A DNA stretch of 64,000 nt from Tricholomella constricta. Taxonomy: Eukaryota > Basidiomycota > Agaricomycetes > Agaricales > Lyophyllaceae. The stretch is taken from the NCBI GenBank assembly GCA_013368375.1, contig JAACJP010000016.1, forward strand, positions 62,001-126,000, written 5' to 3'. Numbering within the stretch: position 1 is the first letter of the stretch; every line of letters starts with the position of its first letter. Shown here piece by piece: positions 1-13,028 of this stretch. A program made the translations under genes and the position numbers. The notes beneath the pieces were generated by a model. That model saw nothing but the letters and a program-made list of their open reading frames with translations, had not been told where the DNA came from and ran no database searches.

Positions 1-369
1 ATTAAACAGGACAGCAGGACTACGGAAGGGTTAGTCGAGACGGCAACATATGTGCAACAGCGAGAAAAAGGGAAATGCGATGAAAGGTAAAGGGTAATGG
101 ACAGTGATAATCTAGCAGCAAGCACAACAACAACAGAAGGAAAAACCAGCCGCTCCAACACCACGGAAGATTTTCGTTACGAGGGGAATCATCCGTCATC
201 AGCGCCACCCAGCGGAGGATCGTGGAGTGCGTCCCACTGCTCGTGATCAAGCAGATCCCCCAACAAAGGCGCCAAAGACCAATCCATACCTCCAGTAGGA
301 ATGTCCCACAACCATCATTCGCACGAATACAAGCCTGCAGCAGCAAACCAGGCAGACCCCCACTCTCGA
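1..369. other. Sequence downstream of the LisH gene
   Basis: Left edge of the window, 3' of the LisH gene stop. It probably contains that gene's 3' UTR. I see no coding sequence here that I can support. Confidence 0.4.
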
Positions 370-3293
370 TCACTTCATGTCCAATCCCGGCACGTCATCG
401 GGATTGAACCATTGCCCAAAATCCCTCTCGAAGTTGATGTCCCCATCGGGACGGAACATGCTCATGTCCGGGTTGAACTCGTCCAACGAGCTCGCCACGC
501 TTTGTATAAAGTCCGACGAGAAGATCGCGCCCGACATGTCCCCGCCTAACGACGGCGGACCGCCCATTGACGGCGGCCCACCAAGAATCGACGACGGCGA
601 TGGCGCCATGTTCTGCCCGCCCACACCCAGCCCGCCGCCGCCCGGTTGATTCGATCCCCCAGGGTTCTGGTTCTGCGGGCCCCCAGGCGCAGGCGTGGGG
701 GGGCCCGTGCCGTTCGCGTTCGGCGTCTGCCCAGAGTTGCTGCCGCCGGACGGGGGGTTCCTCGGCGAGCTATGGTTCGCGGGCATACCAGGGTTCTGGT
801 TCGCATTCTTCACATTGTTCGGGCCACCCGGGCCGGATGAATTCTGGTCCTCGGGAGGACCGTTCATGGCTGGAGATGGCGGAGGCATCATGGACTTCTG
901 ACCCATGCGGTTGGGGCCTGGTCCAAATCCTGGCCCGCCTCCTGGGCCCTGACCAAGGGGTGCGCCGATGAACGATGGCTCAGTCGAAGGAGGTGAAGCT
1001 GCATTGCCTGGAGCATTGCCTAGCCCGCCTGGCTGCTGTCCCTTGGCGACCATCTGCTGATGCCTTATTAATTGTTCCCGTGCTTGTACTTGCATTTGTT
1101 GATTCTTGACAACACGAAGGCAATAAGGATAATGAGCTTTACTCCTCGAGAACGGAGACAAAACCCTGACGCACCTGCATATGCGGCGTGAGACCACCTG
1201 GATGGCCCATCTGCGCTGTCATGCCACCTCCCATATGCATCTGCTGCTGGCCCCCCATTCCCATCCCCATCCCCATCCCGCGAGGCATCTGCTGCTGTCC
1301 TGGGTGCTGTCCCGGGCCCCCATTCATCCCCATATTAGGCTGACCGCGCATTACCATCATCCCACCCTGCGGGCCTATATTCATCATCTGTGGCGCGCCT
1401 TGCTGCTGTGGATGCGGTTGCGGTTGTTGCTGCGGGAAGTTCATAACCGGGACGGCGGGCTGTTCCATTGGCGAGCGTCGTATGCGTTTGCGATCGGGCG
1501 GTGAGGACTCATTCCGGGGCAGGTTTTCATGCTATTTAGCCGGCGGAAAGTTATTTGTTGAGCATACAATTCAAAAACAAAAGTGTGGAGCAACAACGCA
1601 CCTCTTCTCCGGGGGACGTGCTATTCCGTTTTGCCCGCTGTTGCTGCTGCTGCTGCTGTGGCGGCTGGTTCCGTTGCTGAAGGTTATTCCGTTGCTGTTG
1701 ATTCGGTAGCTGCATCATGGGGTTCGAAGGTCCAGCAGCTGGATTATCAGGTGGTCCACCCCCAGGCTTATTCTGCTGCTGTTGATGTCTTGCTCGATAT
1801 GTGCCCAATATTCGTTGCTGCACAAGAAAGTTGAAAACAAATCAATATATGCGTACCTGGAAATACAATCCAGGAGAACTCGGGCATGAAAGAGCAATGG
1901 CACACAACACATACCTTATCCTGTGCCGTGAAACTCGGCAACTCCTTCTCAATCCCCAGCTCCTGCTTGATCTGCGCCAGTACGGCTGTCGGAATCAACA
2001 TAATCTGGCTGTTTATATTGTTGTCCGTCATCCCCCCTACCATCATCTGCGCGGCCCCCGGCGGCTGCCTGTTCGTTATTGACGGACTAGGGTGCATCAT
2101 GCCTCCCTGCCCCTGGCCCGGCGTTGTGGCTCGACTAGGTGAGCGCCCAAGGTGCTGATACTGCGATGCAGGTGGTGGGGCGTTACCCTGCTGCCCTTGC
2201 TGTGGATTCATTGGGTTCATGCCCTGATTGGGCGGGAGCATCCCGCTGCGGCTGAGGTGTGATAGATGGGGTGATGGGCCGCCAAGCTGGCCCATGGGCG
2301 GTTGCGCGTGCTGCTGCTGCGGGTGTTGTGGCGGTTGCTGGCCAGGCGGAGGGTTTTGCGGCGAGTTGGCCATGTTTGGTGACTGGAAGGGGGCGTTGGG
2401 ACCTCGTTGTTGTGAAGGCTGCTGTGGCGGATGCTGCTGGGGCATCCCGCCTGAGATCGACGGACGCTGGCCGGGAAGCAAGGGCTGAAAATTTTGGCCA
2501 GGTGCGGAAGGTCCTCCTTGAGAAGGAGAAGGTCCAGGTTGGCCTGGAATGCCGTTGGGCTGGGGGGCGCCACCAGCCATGGAGAAGCTATTTGGGCCTC
2601 CGGGCTGCATAGGACCTTGCGGAGGTCCGACTCCATTCGGCATGGGCCCATTAGACATGAATCCCATCATGCCTGGTCTGGCTCCTCCGTTGGCGAGTCG
2701 GGTCATGGGTGGCGGCGGTTGATGGGGCATGCCGGGCTGTGGTTGTTGTCCATGATGAAGCGACTGGCCAGGAGCAAGTCGTTGGGTAGCCTGGCGTTGC
2801 ATAAGCTGGTTTGTTTGATGCTGGGAGAATTCGGGTTGGGTGTCGGGGCGGCATCGTGGCCATGATAACGGGTCAGACGCACCTGCGTATATAGCATTGC
2901 CTCTTCCGTGCCATTCCCATTGGCTTTCGCCGTAAAAAGGACCCAAAAGACACTCCACCATCTGTGATACTCTAATCGGTTGAAAGTCGCAAGACGAGCG
3001 AGATAGGAAACCTACTCGAACAAGAGACCTTGCCTCGCATTGATCGGGGGCGTTGGGTCCGGGGCGATCTCGGCTTCAACCATGAGCTCACGAGCGGTCT
3101 TACGGAAACCACGTTTAAAACAGTAGTCGTAGATGTAGATGTTGAACCTAAGTGAAGTGTCAGAATGGACGAAAGTAGATGACAGGTATGTGACGGACAT
3201 CTTTTCGCCCTCCCATGATAGCGCTGGTGGAGAATTGTCGGTCTGCGAAGGAGGTTGCTGCTGGGCCGGGCCCGGCTGGGAGACTGTGGCCAT
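370..3293 (-). CDS. LisH-domain, glutamine-rich FLO8/SSDP-like transcriptional regulator
   Basis: Spliced model of seven exons (3293-3199, 3147-3016, 2961-2883, 2820-1915, 1817-1602, 1531-1175, 1104-370) giving 839 residues. After a short N-terminus comes a LisH motif (NIYIYDYCFKRGFRKTARE), then LLFEWWSVFWVLFTAK, the block that follows LisH in the FLO8/SSDP family. That block forms only after splicing, which supports the introns. The rest is low-complexity Gln/Pro/Gly/Asn sequence with several polyQ runs, ending in an acidic, aromatic C-terminus (FGQWFNPDDVPGLDMK) that could be an activation region. FLO8-type proteins are nuclear regulators of adhesion, filamentation and development; that role is inferred from family. 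The first donor is GTCCGT. The ATG at 3293 is chosen because the upstream in-frame codons are not needed by the fold. Family assignment is secure; the precise orthologue is not. Confidence 0.85.
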
Positions 3294-3689
3294 GGAAAGA
3301 GAGTCCAGTGAGGGGGCAAGGAGCGCTGGGGAGGCGCGTGGGTGCAAGTTTTTGTGTGAGAAATTAGGTTCCGAAGAGACTTGTGAGAGTAAGATAGGCA
3401 AGAAATACAGAGAGAGAGGGGAGAAGAAGAGATAGATATTACAAAGCCGACGACTGAGGGGGGGGGATAGGTCGCTTGCGTGGTCACTGGCAGCGACGGC
3501 GGCGGGCAGGGCTGGACGTCGGGGAGTTTAAAGCAAGACAGCGGCTCTGTACATGTCCATTTCAAATTCATCGCCGACCCAATCTTCGCCACTTGCCGAC
3601 AACATTCATGATCTATCCCAACTCCGAGGCTTTTGAGTCCAGGTCCTATTACATTACACCGTTTACAATCCTCCAGTAGTATCTCCAGC

Positions 3690-6600
3690 CTAGTGTCTTC
3701 GTACCACTGCAACTTGAAAGTCCCACCCTCCAATCACGTACTTTAGCTCAAATAGTCTCCGTATCTCTCTCCATCCCCCTCCACTACTCGCTTCCTCCGC
3801 GTCCTTCAGGTCCGTAACGAAATAGACAAAGTCTGCTGGTGATACAAGTGATCGAAGCAACGAGCCAATTAGAAATGCAATTAAGGCCACCACGAGGACA
3901 GTCGACAGCGGATATTGGCGCCTCGCTCCGTGTGTAATTAGTGTGGCCGCAGCTGTGTCCATATCCCCAAGTCCCCCGGGCAGCTTCTGGGGCCCCGTCG
4001 ATGTCGGTGTCGTGGGCGCCAGTGCACCTCCAGTTTCCGTATCTCCAGTCGGTATAGTAGGCGCATTAGTTAAGGTTTTGCTAGTATCTAAATTCGTGGC
4101 GCTCGTAGCGGTCGTGAAGCGCGCAAGCGGGTTGTTGTAAGCATGTAGGAACCCGAGAAGACCTCCGGAGGCCACATGCGGAACATGAGGAGTTAATGTC
4201 AAGGGTGGAGAGGGCACCTGCTGGTCAGTGGGCTGCTGGCATTAGGTCAACATCAGCTATTATCGGCATAATCGCAGACTCTAAACAAACATGCCTGATT
4301 GGGCGCTTCTTCGTTGGGGTCAGATATAGCAGTCGTCTCCACAACCAGCGTCGATGCGTCAAGTGCCGTGGAACTCGTGTTTGCAGGGTCCAACAGGTCG
4401 TCCGCAATAGCCACGGGAACTGTGAGTTCTTCGGGTAATGGCTCCGATTCGCTCGGTATCCTGATGGCGGCATCCCAAGAGTTTGAGGACAGTTGAGACG
4501 GCTGTGACAGGAAATGAAAAGAAGGCATACGGACCGTGAAAGCACACCCATCTTGGACACCCTGTCCTCCAGTAACTCCTCCCTCCCAAGGCTCGTCAAC
4601 GACTCCTTCTCGTCCAATACCACCACATCCTTCCCATCAACGCGCACCTTTCCTTTCCCCTTCGCGCTCACTCGGCCCACATCCTTCCTCGGCCTTACTT
4701 CAACCTCAACAACTGCGCCCCCCTCGCGCATCTCCGCCAACCAAGAAGGTATCGACGGCGCACTGCGCACCTCCCCCGTCAGCGGGTCCTGCACCGTCGA
4801 CACCTGGTACTGCGCCGTCGGCAAGCTCAACCTTAGCAGATGCCGCGTCGGGTTCTCGCCTTCGTTCAGACCCGACGAATGGAGCGGTGACGACGGCATC
4901 GTATGGATCGTGTACGCCAACGGAAGTACGCTATCAGATGAGCCAGCTGGCATCGCCGCCGAGCTCTCATTTGTCGTTATCGTTGCCATTGGCGCGGCCA
5001 CTGTAGTGGTGGTGGTGGTGGTGGTGGTGGAAGTACTAACCTCAGCAGGCAGCGCCCGCAGTGGGACATACTCACCCCTGGCGCCGACCTTCCACCCCGT
5101 TCGCATCCGCGACTTCAGCAGCACGTCGTAACCATCCGGGTAAAGCTTCGATTCCACAACAATTTCTCCCACTAGGAGGTCCGCTGGGGGCCGCACCTCG
5201 CCCTTGACAGTGAACGCAGATGACGATGCGCGTCCGCGTATGTACAACATCGAGGCGCTGGGTGGGCTCGTGGCTGACATCGTGCGCTGGCGAAGGGATG
5301 CAGGGGGCGAGGGTCCGGGAGGAGAGGACGAAGGTGATGCTATGGGCAGGCCTGGGGTAAGCGTGCTGTCGCTGTGGATTGAGCTGGCGGTTGATGCGGT
5401 ATCAGGGTGAAGGAGCTCGGAGGAAGATTCGGTAGAGCGAGACGAGAGGCTGGTGCCGAGCTGCATTTTGCTGGGACGCGGCGTTTGGTCTATGCTAGCG
5501 CCGCTGTCAAAGATCCGAGAGGGTGTGGGCGAGGATGACGAGGATGCCGCTGGGGGTGTGACAAGGATTGTAGCAACATATACTCGGTCCTCCGATGTAA
5601 ATCTTGTATTGACCAGCACCCTATTCTCGTCTCTCTTCCTCAGCTTCCAAGCTGTCGTAGCCAGATGCCCTTCAACCTTCTTGTCCGTGATGATCAATCC
5701 CGGAGCCGGAAGACGTGTAACGGGATGTGGAGAGAGCCCCTTGATGTACAACTCCACCGCTAAAATGGATCGCGGGAGGGTCGCGTTGATCATGGAGTTC
5801 ACAGCCGCCGGAATGGCCCCTGCATAGTCTACTGCCACGAGCCTCGTACACCGTGTCGACGGAATCGCGTAATTCTCCTTCGTATACGGATCCAGCGTCT
5901 CCAGGATCCATGCGTCAAGATATACACGCCCGATTGGAAGAGCGTAGGAATTGTACTTCGCTGGGGCAAAAAGCGCAACTGAGTCTGGACTGAACGACGC
6001 TGAGACACAAAAGATTGCGTTCCGTACGCCATTGGACTGTTCAGCCACTTCGCCCGCACCAGTATTCCTTCGCGAAACAGAGAGTGCTGTGAATGCACGA
6101 GCCATAACCGACGCAACATAGAATCCACGATCTCGCCACGGAAAGCCCGCCCTCGAAACAACAAACGATGTACGTGACTTGCCGCCATACGATTCCAGGA
6201 TGAAGCTCGAGTCGTATCGGTCGTCCCATTTCGCTCTACAGTCAGGTTCTGTGATAACTGAGGCCAGCTCCTCAGCGGACACGCCCTCAATAACCTTGAA
6301 GCCCTTGTGAACAGGTATCACGGAGCAAATTTCCGGCGCGAGTTTCTTGTGTATAGGCAGACCTTTATCGCTCACAAGCTCCCATCCGGTCGACGGGAAC
6401 AACACATGCGTCTCCTGCGTCCATGAGAGCGCATCCAAAGCATACTGCATAGGGGACTTCTGTGAGGACGGTGCACTCCCCAATGCCGTGGCAGGAGATA
6501 TAGCCGCCACCGCCTGCTGCGTCGTCGCCGTCGCCTGATCGACCGCATAATTGAAAAAACGCGTCAATGGGCTCGATATCCGCGGCGCCGAAGCCCACGC

Positions 6601-9505
6601 ACTGAGCGCGCCATTCGTCGTGTTCACACTGATCCCTGCCGCGCCCTCCGAGTCCGCGTCCCACTCAGCCCGCCTTCGTCGGATGACGCCCATGACCGGG
6701 GGCTGGTCGAGAGGTATCCGAGGGGGCTTTATTCGCTTCTGCTTCGTGAGTGCCTTGATTTCCTGCTCGGGGAGCTCCTCGACGTCCACAGGGACTTTCG
6801 CGCCGTTCACCATGACGAGGCCCTTCTCCTTCCCTGGCGCCCGTCGTACAATGGCGAGGAGACGGTCGTCATCAACGAACATCGCATCATGAGTCATCGA
6901 CAGCCAGAGTCCACCACCCTCGGCAGATAAACGGTGCCGGCGCAGACATGAGATGGTCTGCGGCGGAGGGTCCACAACAATGTCCAGCGAAAGAGCCCAA
7001 GCATCCATGTCGCAGCGGATTTCACACTCAATCATAGGAGACCCCATCGACTCGTCCACATTCGAATCCGAGTTCATCATGGACAATCGTCGACTCGCAG
7101 ACGCCTCGTACTCGATCCGGAAGCTGGCCCGCTCATGGTCATAGCGCAGCTCGTTGGCCTTGGCACCCGCTAGGCGGGTCATAACAGGTGGGCCTCCGCA
7201 CTTGATGGCAAACTCGCCGATGCCAGCTAAGGTATTGATCATCTGGGTCGGTATAGATGTCTTGTTTGTCCATCCTTTCGGGTCGGATTGTTCAAGCAAG
7301 GTAAGGAGCGTCGTTGTTGGTGAAAGGGCCTCGATAGCCCAGCCTTGGAGGTCAACCTGGGTACGAATTACATTCGGCTCGACGGAAGGGATGTTCGGGA
7401 AAAGGTGTGGGTCTTCAGCAGAGAAAGAGAACACATGAATGGCGGTGGGTGACTTATATACAGTCTTGAGCACGACAGCGTCGCGGCCGCTAAGATGTGG
7501 AAGAGTTGATAGGGCTCAATCAACGTGATGGCAGGTGCTTACTTGACAGGCCACGCGGGTCTTGTCTTGTAATGCCAAAGTTCAGTAAGCTCGTTGACGT
7601 CCTCCAACAGTACTGCGTCCTCGTGTTGCTTGTCCCAGTAGATTTTGGCACCTGGAGATACGACAGCACCATACAGATCCCACAGTCCGACACCAACGAA
7701 GGTTGCTTCTGCCCGATAGACGACCAATGTAGGGTCAATAGAATCAAGTTGAGTGATAGACACCCCTCTCCCCTCAGTTGCTAAGCGGAAATCAGATATG
7801 GATGCAACAAAATGGTCAACGCACGTACTTCGTCTCCATTTGGCTTCCGGCTCCTGTAAGAGCGATGAGAAATAAATGTAATTCCGGCGGACCCTTGAGA
7901 GGACAGATTTATCTGCTGCCGCAGTGCGTTCAGCTGCAGGTCGCACAAGACTGTGAACAGATTCATTAGAAGCAGTGGTGTTGACGGTGCCTAAAGATGA
8001 TGTTGTGTGAAAGCTGAGATCGACAGCACTCGAGACGTCCTGAAGAATCTGCTCAGAGATGAAGTACGATGATGGATCACGGTCCTCGACATCCTGAATA
8101 GTCTGAGGTAAACCATTGAGTCGGAGCCCACTAGAAGGCCCAGAGATTTCAATCACAGCCCTGACTTTAAGGACAGAGTGATCATCAAGGAGTGCAGCAT
8201 GGGAGAGCCGAAGGACAATCTGATCAGGCGGTATAGACGGAGACTGAGAAGAGGAGGTGAATGAACTACTCCGGATCGCATGCGCTGACCAAGGTAGCTT
8301 TTCGACTTCTTCTGAAGACGCCTTAGTTGTTACCCGAACATCCCAACCTTCAGACGATGGCAATACACATTCAACGGAACGCGTCAAACGCCGATGCTCG
8401 CGATTGGCATGCACTTCGGCCATTCCCTGAGCGCCTTCCGTTTGCATTGAGTGATCATCGTCCTCGGGGATGATGGAATAGTCAATGGTAAGGGCCTCGC
8501 GGTCAACTTGGAATCGGATACGGTCGATGCTGACACCGCTCCCATATCCTATTAGTTTTGGTACGTGGCTCCCGCGTTTCAGAACAGTCTTGAGGAGGCC
8601 CAAAGTCATCGTAGAGAGCTGTTGCGTTAAATTTGACGATGTTCCGAAACCCCACAAGGCTTTGAGGTCATGTTGCCAGAAGCAGGTCATCCGTATCCTT
8701 CCTCCTGAGAAGTTTCTCCTCTTGTATGCATTGTCGTTGGAGGGATTTGAAGCAGGTTGCGGTTGAATATGCTGTACACACCAAGCGAAAACTAACATGT
8801 GCAGGAATTGAATAGCTTGGATTATGAGATACTTTGGGCACTTACGAGGAACGTGGGATCGAACGAAAGGAGGTGAGGGCCGTAGATAGGCAGGCTCGTC
8901 AGGTGAGCGAGGAAGAGACGTGGTAATATCAATAAGTGTCGTAGCGTCATGGAATGAACGGGATATTGTCACCGCATCTCGAGGGCTTTTGACGCATTGA
9001 TATTGAACACAAAAGCAGGACACCGTTATAACAAAGACTCACTTCGCTGGCCACCCCAATGTAAAGTTTGTTTTCGATATCCGCGTCGTATGGTCAAACA
9101 TTTCCAGCAAGTGTGCCTCCTCCACGGCAGGATCCCATTCTTGCCTTAGCTCAGGTGTCGTCAGGACAGCTTTCCATGGTTCCAACGAGACAAGTTCTTC
9201 GCTTGTTGGTACGTCCAACACTAATCTGTAGATGTCGTCGCCTGCTTTGCTGGGTTTCCGGTGTACAATGACGTCGGTCAGCTCTGGTATAGTTGACACC
9301 CTGGCTTTCCCCTTCTTTCCTGGCGAGCCGTCGCCACTGTTTGGGACTCGCTTCCATTCGGTCGATGAAGAGGTGAGGAGTTGTCGGAAATGTGCCTCAG
9401 CGTCGCTCAGCGCAGCTGACCATGATTGTCGCAGCCTGAGGTGCATGAATTGGGATTTATCAATAAGGAGCTAAGAAGTTTGACCAACCTAGAGCCGTCG
9501 GACAT
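3690..9505 (-). CDS. Multi-START-domain lipid-binding protein with C-terminal membrane anchor
   Basis: Eight exons (9505-9489, 9435-9043, 8985-8846, 8791-7829, 7780-7543, 7489-4531, 4501-4295, 4232-3690) give 1,819 residues. At least three START/Bet v1-like modules are visible. The first spans exons 2-3 (EWDPAVEEAHLLEMFD then TNFTLGWPA). The second begins in exon 5 (YWDKQHEDAVLLEDV then RPAWPV). The third is in exon 6 (CRAKWDDRYDSSFILESYGG then AGFPWRDRGFYVASV). Conserved W-D and 'R/GxPWPxRD' type motifs mark each. A Ser/Thr-rich linker, then a hydrophobic helix at about residues 1746-1765 (STVLVVALIAFLIGSLL) followed by 54 residues, suggest a near-C-terminal anchor. Such proteins bind lipids, often at membrane contacts; the ligand is unknown. 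The seventh intron (4294-4233) uses a GC donor. The first coding exon is only 17 nt. Confidence 0.85.
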
Positions 9506-10999
9506 CTTGTAGGAGTAATTATCGTAAAACGATGAGAGGGATGAGGTGTTCGTTGGAGGCGCTTGGCTGTAGCTTGTCCTCCTCGGGGTCAGAGGCCTTG
9601 TAATTTGGCGGCGCGTTCATTGGGGCAGTGGCGTGACCTACGGACTTTCCTTTTATGGTTCTTTAGGGCAGCCTCAAACGTGGAGCTCTCCTGGAGGCCA
9701 AGCCGCCGGGAATTGGGATTTCATTATCTTCGTCCCTTCCCATTTAAAGTCAAAACAAGAGAGGATCTCAAATATCATTCACGATCCCTAACGGAGAGAG
9801 CATCCTCTTGAGGAGCTCGAGGTGCAAAACGCAGAAAATGTCATTCACAAGGCACAATTCGTCCAGATCATTGTCCGTTCATATGCATAACATATTCAAG
9901 TTGACACTGACAGATGGTCGCGTATTGGTCGCGTAGCTTCATGACCAGTACAAGTAACTGATTACAGTAATGCTGCTCACTGTTCAGGCGCTTAAGTCTA
10001 CCGCCTGACAGCATCCTGTTCTCGTAACATTCCACAGGCGTCTGAAGCTACCTTGCGTTTACTATGTTTACTATTATCCATCCATCCATCCATCCATCCA
10101 TTATGATATCTACCTCCGCTACTCCCTGTGTCTTAACGCTGTATCCAATATTCAGTTGTCCTAATAGTCGCTGTGTTCCATTTCTTCTCGGTCAAGCCTA
10201 GAATAAAACACACGGATGCGCAGTGCATCATCGACGTTATCTGAAGGCCAAAGCTGTAACATTGACGAGGAGAATGACATTCAATGTTTCCGACGATTTC
10301 ATATTATGTTGGAGGAAGTCCACTCAACATGGCAAGCCTGCGGCTGCTGACATACATCCATTGGACACCATGAGCTATTTGAATATCTGTAGTTGTGAGA
10401 ATGACGTTGTCAACATCCACTGAAATCCTCGTTAGATTTTCAATGGAAAGCCAGAGGCTTCCCTCGGTCAGCTAGCAGGGCTCGACGGTTGGCCCAACAG
10501 AGATTCTGCTTTGGATCTTCACCCAGTCGATGGCGTGCAGCGCGGAACGGCTACTCGCAAGCACATCGCAAGAGATACTACCGCAAGTACTGCTCTAGAA
10601 TTCTTGATCGACCTGAGTTATGTTTCCTCAAGGAGATGTCGTCTGCCGCGTTCGGCTGAGCTCCAAGGGGACTTTTTTTTGTTGCCAGTAAACGTGTAGC
10701 TGATTCTTGACTGTACCACTGTTATAGGTTTGAGGTGAGAGTTGACACAGTAGGTAGTTCTCGAAAGTCGAATACTGGTCTCGATAAGATACATTGTAAG
10801 TCAAGAGGTCCAGGTATTGTCAATGTAGATCTGGGGTGTGCTAGAATGATGGTAACCACGGTGCCGGTGCCTTATGGGGTGTGACATTTCGTGACCAGCA
10901 TCTTTCTTCCATCCACCTCCCTCAGACGACTGTCTGTCGTATATACTGTCCTCCGGGACCTCACACTCTTTAATCTCCACCATTCGTTACCCAAAAGCC
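9506..10999. other. Intergenic region, divergent promoters
   Basis: About 1.5 kb between the multi-START gene (minus) and the first membrane-protein gene (plus), so it should hold both promoters. Only short unsupported reading frames and a tetranucleotide repeat (10076-10101) are seen. Confidence 0.6.
10076..10101. repeat. (TCCA)n microsatellite
   Basis: About six and a half perfect tandem copies of a TCCA unit in intergenic DNA. The reverse-complement motif occurs again at 16261. Confidence 0.9.
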
Positions 11000-13028
11000 A
11001 TGGGAGCACATCACAACCAGCAAAACCACAGGCGCGCTGCCGCTGCTAAGCAACGTCGTCTTGCTGCTCAGGATGATGACGAAGAAGCCTCAGTGAAGAG
11101 CCTCATTGCTCGATTCAGTCCCACTGTTATCTACACAGAGACGATGACGGATTTAACGACAGAGCCAGGTGAGCAGTCGACTTACTTCGAATGGCAGTGG
11201 GACGTATTGCGAGAAATACGGGAATCAATGAAAATTCACGAAGCATCGCGCAAGAGCGTCATTTGCAGGCTTCTATTTTCACCTCCATAAATGCCGACCT
11301 TTTTGTTTATTTTCAGAGTTATGTGTTAGAAATATACTGACACATCCTTGTTTTATCAGTGATTTCGTCGACGGATACCCCCACGACTGCCCCAGCCCCT
11401 CCGCCTACCACCTCTGCCCCCGCTGCTCCCACTACCGCCGCAAATACTCCGCCTCCTAATACCGAGACGACTCCGACGCAGACACCGGACCAGCCAACCA
11501 CTACAGAATCACCCCCTGACAACGATGTTCAGACGACCACCAGCCCTGACGTGGTAGGCCACATTTCACATAGTACTATATCTCAAATTGACATACATTG
11601 ATCCAGGTTACGACTCCTCCCGTCGTCACCAGACCCACTTCCACGCTTTCGCAGCCGAGGTCAATACTGACAACACAGTCGACACTTTCGATCGCGTCTT
11701 CAGCTGCCAGTTCAACGCCATCTGAACCCGCCGGCTCAGGTACTAATGTTGGTGGAGTCATTGGTGGTATTGCCGCTGCTCTCCTTGGCCTTGTTGCGGT
11801 CGTATTCGTTGTTCGGCTGATCATGGTGAGTTGGCATCATTATGCCATTGCTATGTTGCTTATCCTTTGTCAGAACCGCAAGAGGAAGCGCGAGGAGGAC
11901 AATTCCACAGGTTTCAATGCTAGCGATTTCAGGCGCTCTGCGGTCCTGATGAATGATCCTCCCACTCATGACGAGACTGTCGAACGTGGCTTCAACCCCA
12001 GGCCTCCTACAATGATCGAGCGAAGGCTTGCATCGCCTGCTCCTACTTTTGGAACGCAGTACGGTGCTCCAGCACCATTTGGCGGAAATGAATATGGCGG
12101 AAATGAATATGGCAACATGGACCAATATGGGCAATATCAAACTTTCGCACCTGGACAGCTAATGAACAACATGTCACCCATCTCCGCTACCTCTGCCCAC
12201 CCAACGTACCCCAACGCGGCCTATGGACAATCACCCTTCTCCCCTATTGGATCGCCCGTCAGTGAGATGGCTCCCGGTTATGAAGGTGGCCAGCCTGGTG
12301 TCCTCACTAGGCAGCCATCCGCCAACGGAGCAAATGGTTATCCCCAGGATGATGCAGCTCAATATGCCACCTACCCTAACCAGGCCAATCTCCCAGTCCA
12401 GAACGAATACGTCGATCTTGACCGCTCCAGCGTGACTCCCTACCAGGCCGCCCAATATGCTGAAATATCCAAGCAACTGAACACCGAGGTACCTGCAGGA
12501 TTGGACACCCCCGCTGTAAACAACATGATTCACACCAGCAACGAAGCCCCTCCCGTCCCCACCAATGACATCAACTCGCCTTTCGCCGACCCCATCCCCG
12601 CTGCCCTCCTTCCTGCTGCCGCCGCTCAGGTTCCCCGTCACTCGACAGACTCTGTCTCCCACGAGCTGAACGACTTCCCTATCCCGCCTTCGCCTGCGCA
12701 TAACTCTTCCCCCCGCATCGACTCTACCCCGCCCATGCTCCCCGAGATCCACGTCGAGTCCCGCGTTGCTTCTTATGACTTCCCCAACGCCGTTCGCAGC
12801 CACCAGTTCCCCGCTACACCCAGCCCGCTGGCGTCTAGCTTCGGGATCGCTACTCCGTCTGCCGCTGCGACTAGCTTCCCTGCTGCTGAACCCGCACCCG
12901 CTGCTGCCCCCGCTGCTGTCCCTGCTGCTGCCCCTGCTGCTGCACCCGCGCGTGCACCTGCGGCGACCGACGAGAAGAAGAGACCTGATACCATCTATGA
13001 TGACGACGATGCGTACGGCGGTTTCTAA
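11000..13028 (+). CDS. Single-pass membrane protein with Ser/Thr/Pro-rich N-side and DAYGGF tail (paralogue 1)
   Basis: Exons 11000-11168, 11360-11553, 11607-11825 and 11874-13028 encode 578 residues. The third intron is only 48 nt and in frame, so an unspliced reading would stay open. Order: a charged N-terminus with no signal peptide; a Thr/Pro/Ser-rich stretch to about residue 168; one transmembrane helix at about 169-194 (GGVIGGIAAALLGLVAVVFVV); a basic stop-transfer RKRKRE; then a long tail with FNASDFRRSAVLMNDPP, RPPTMIER, Tyr/Gln/Asn-rich and Ala/Pro repeats, and the terminus DDDDAYGGF. The layout resembles fungal Mid2/WSC-like or SKG6-like surface sensors, but I recognise no named domain. 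The protein at 17469-19079 shares the motifs on both sides of the tail. Function unknown; a wall- or membrane-sensing role is inference only. Confidence 0.82.
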
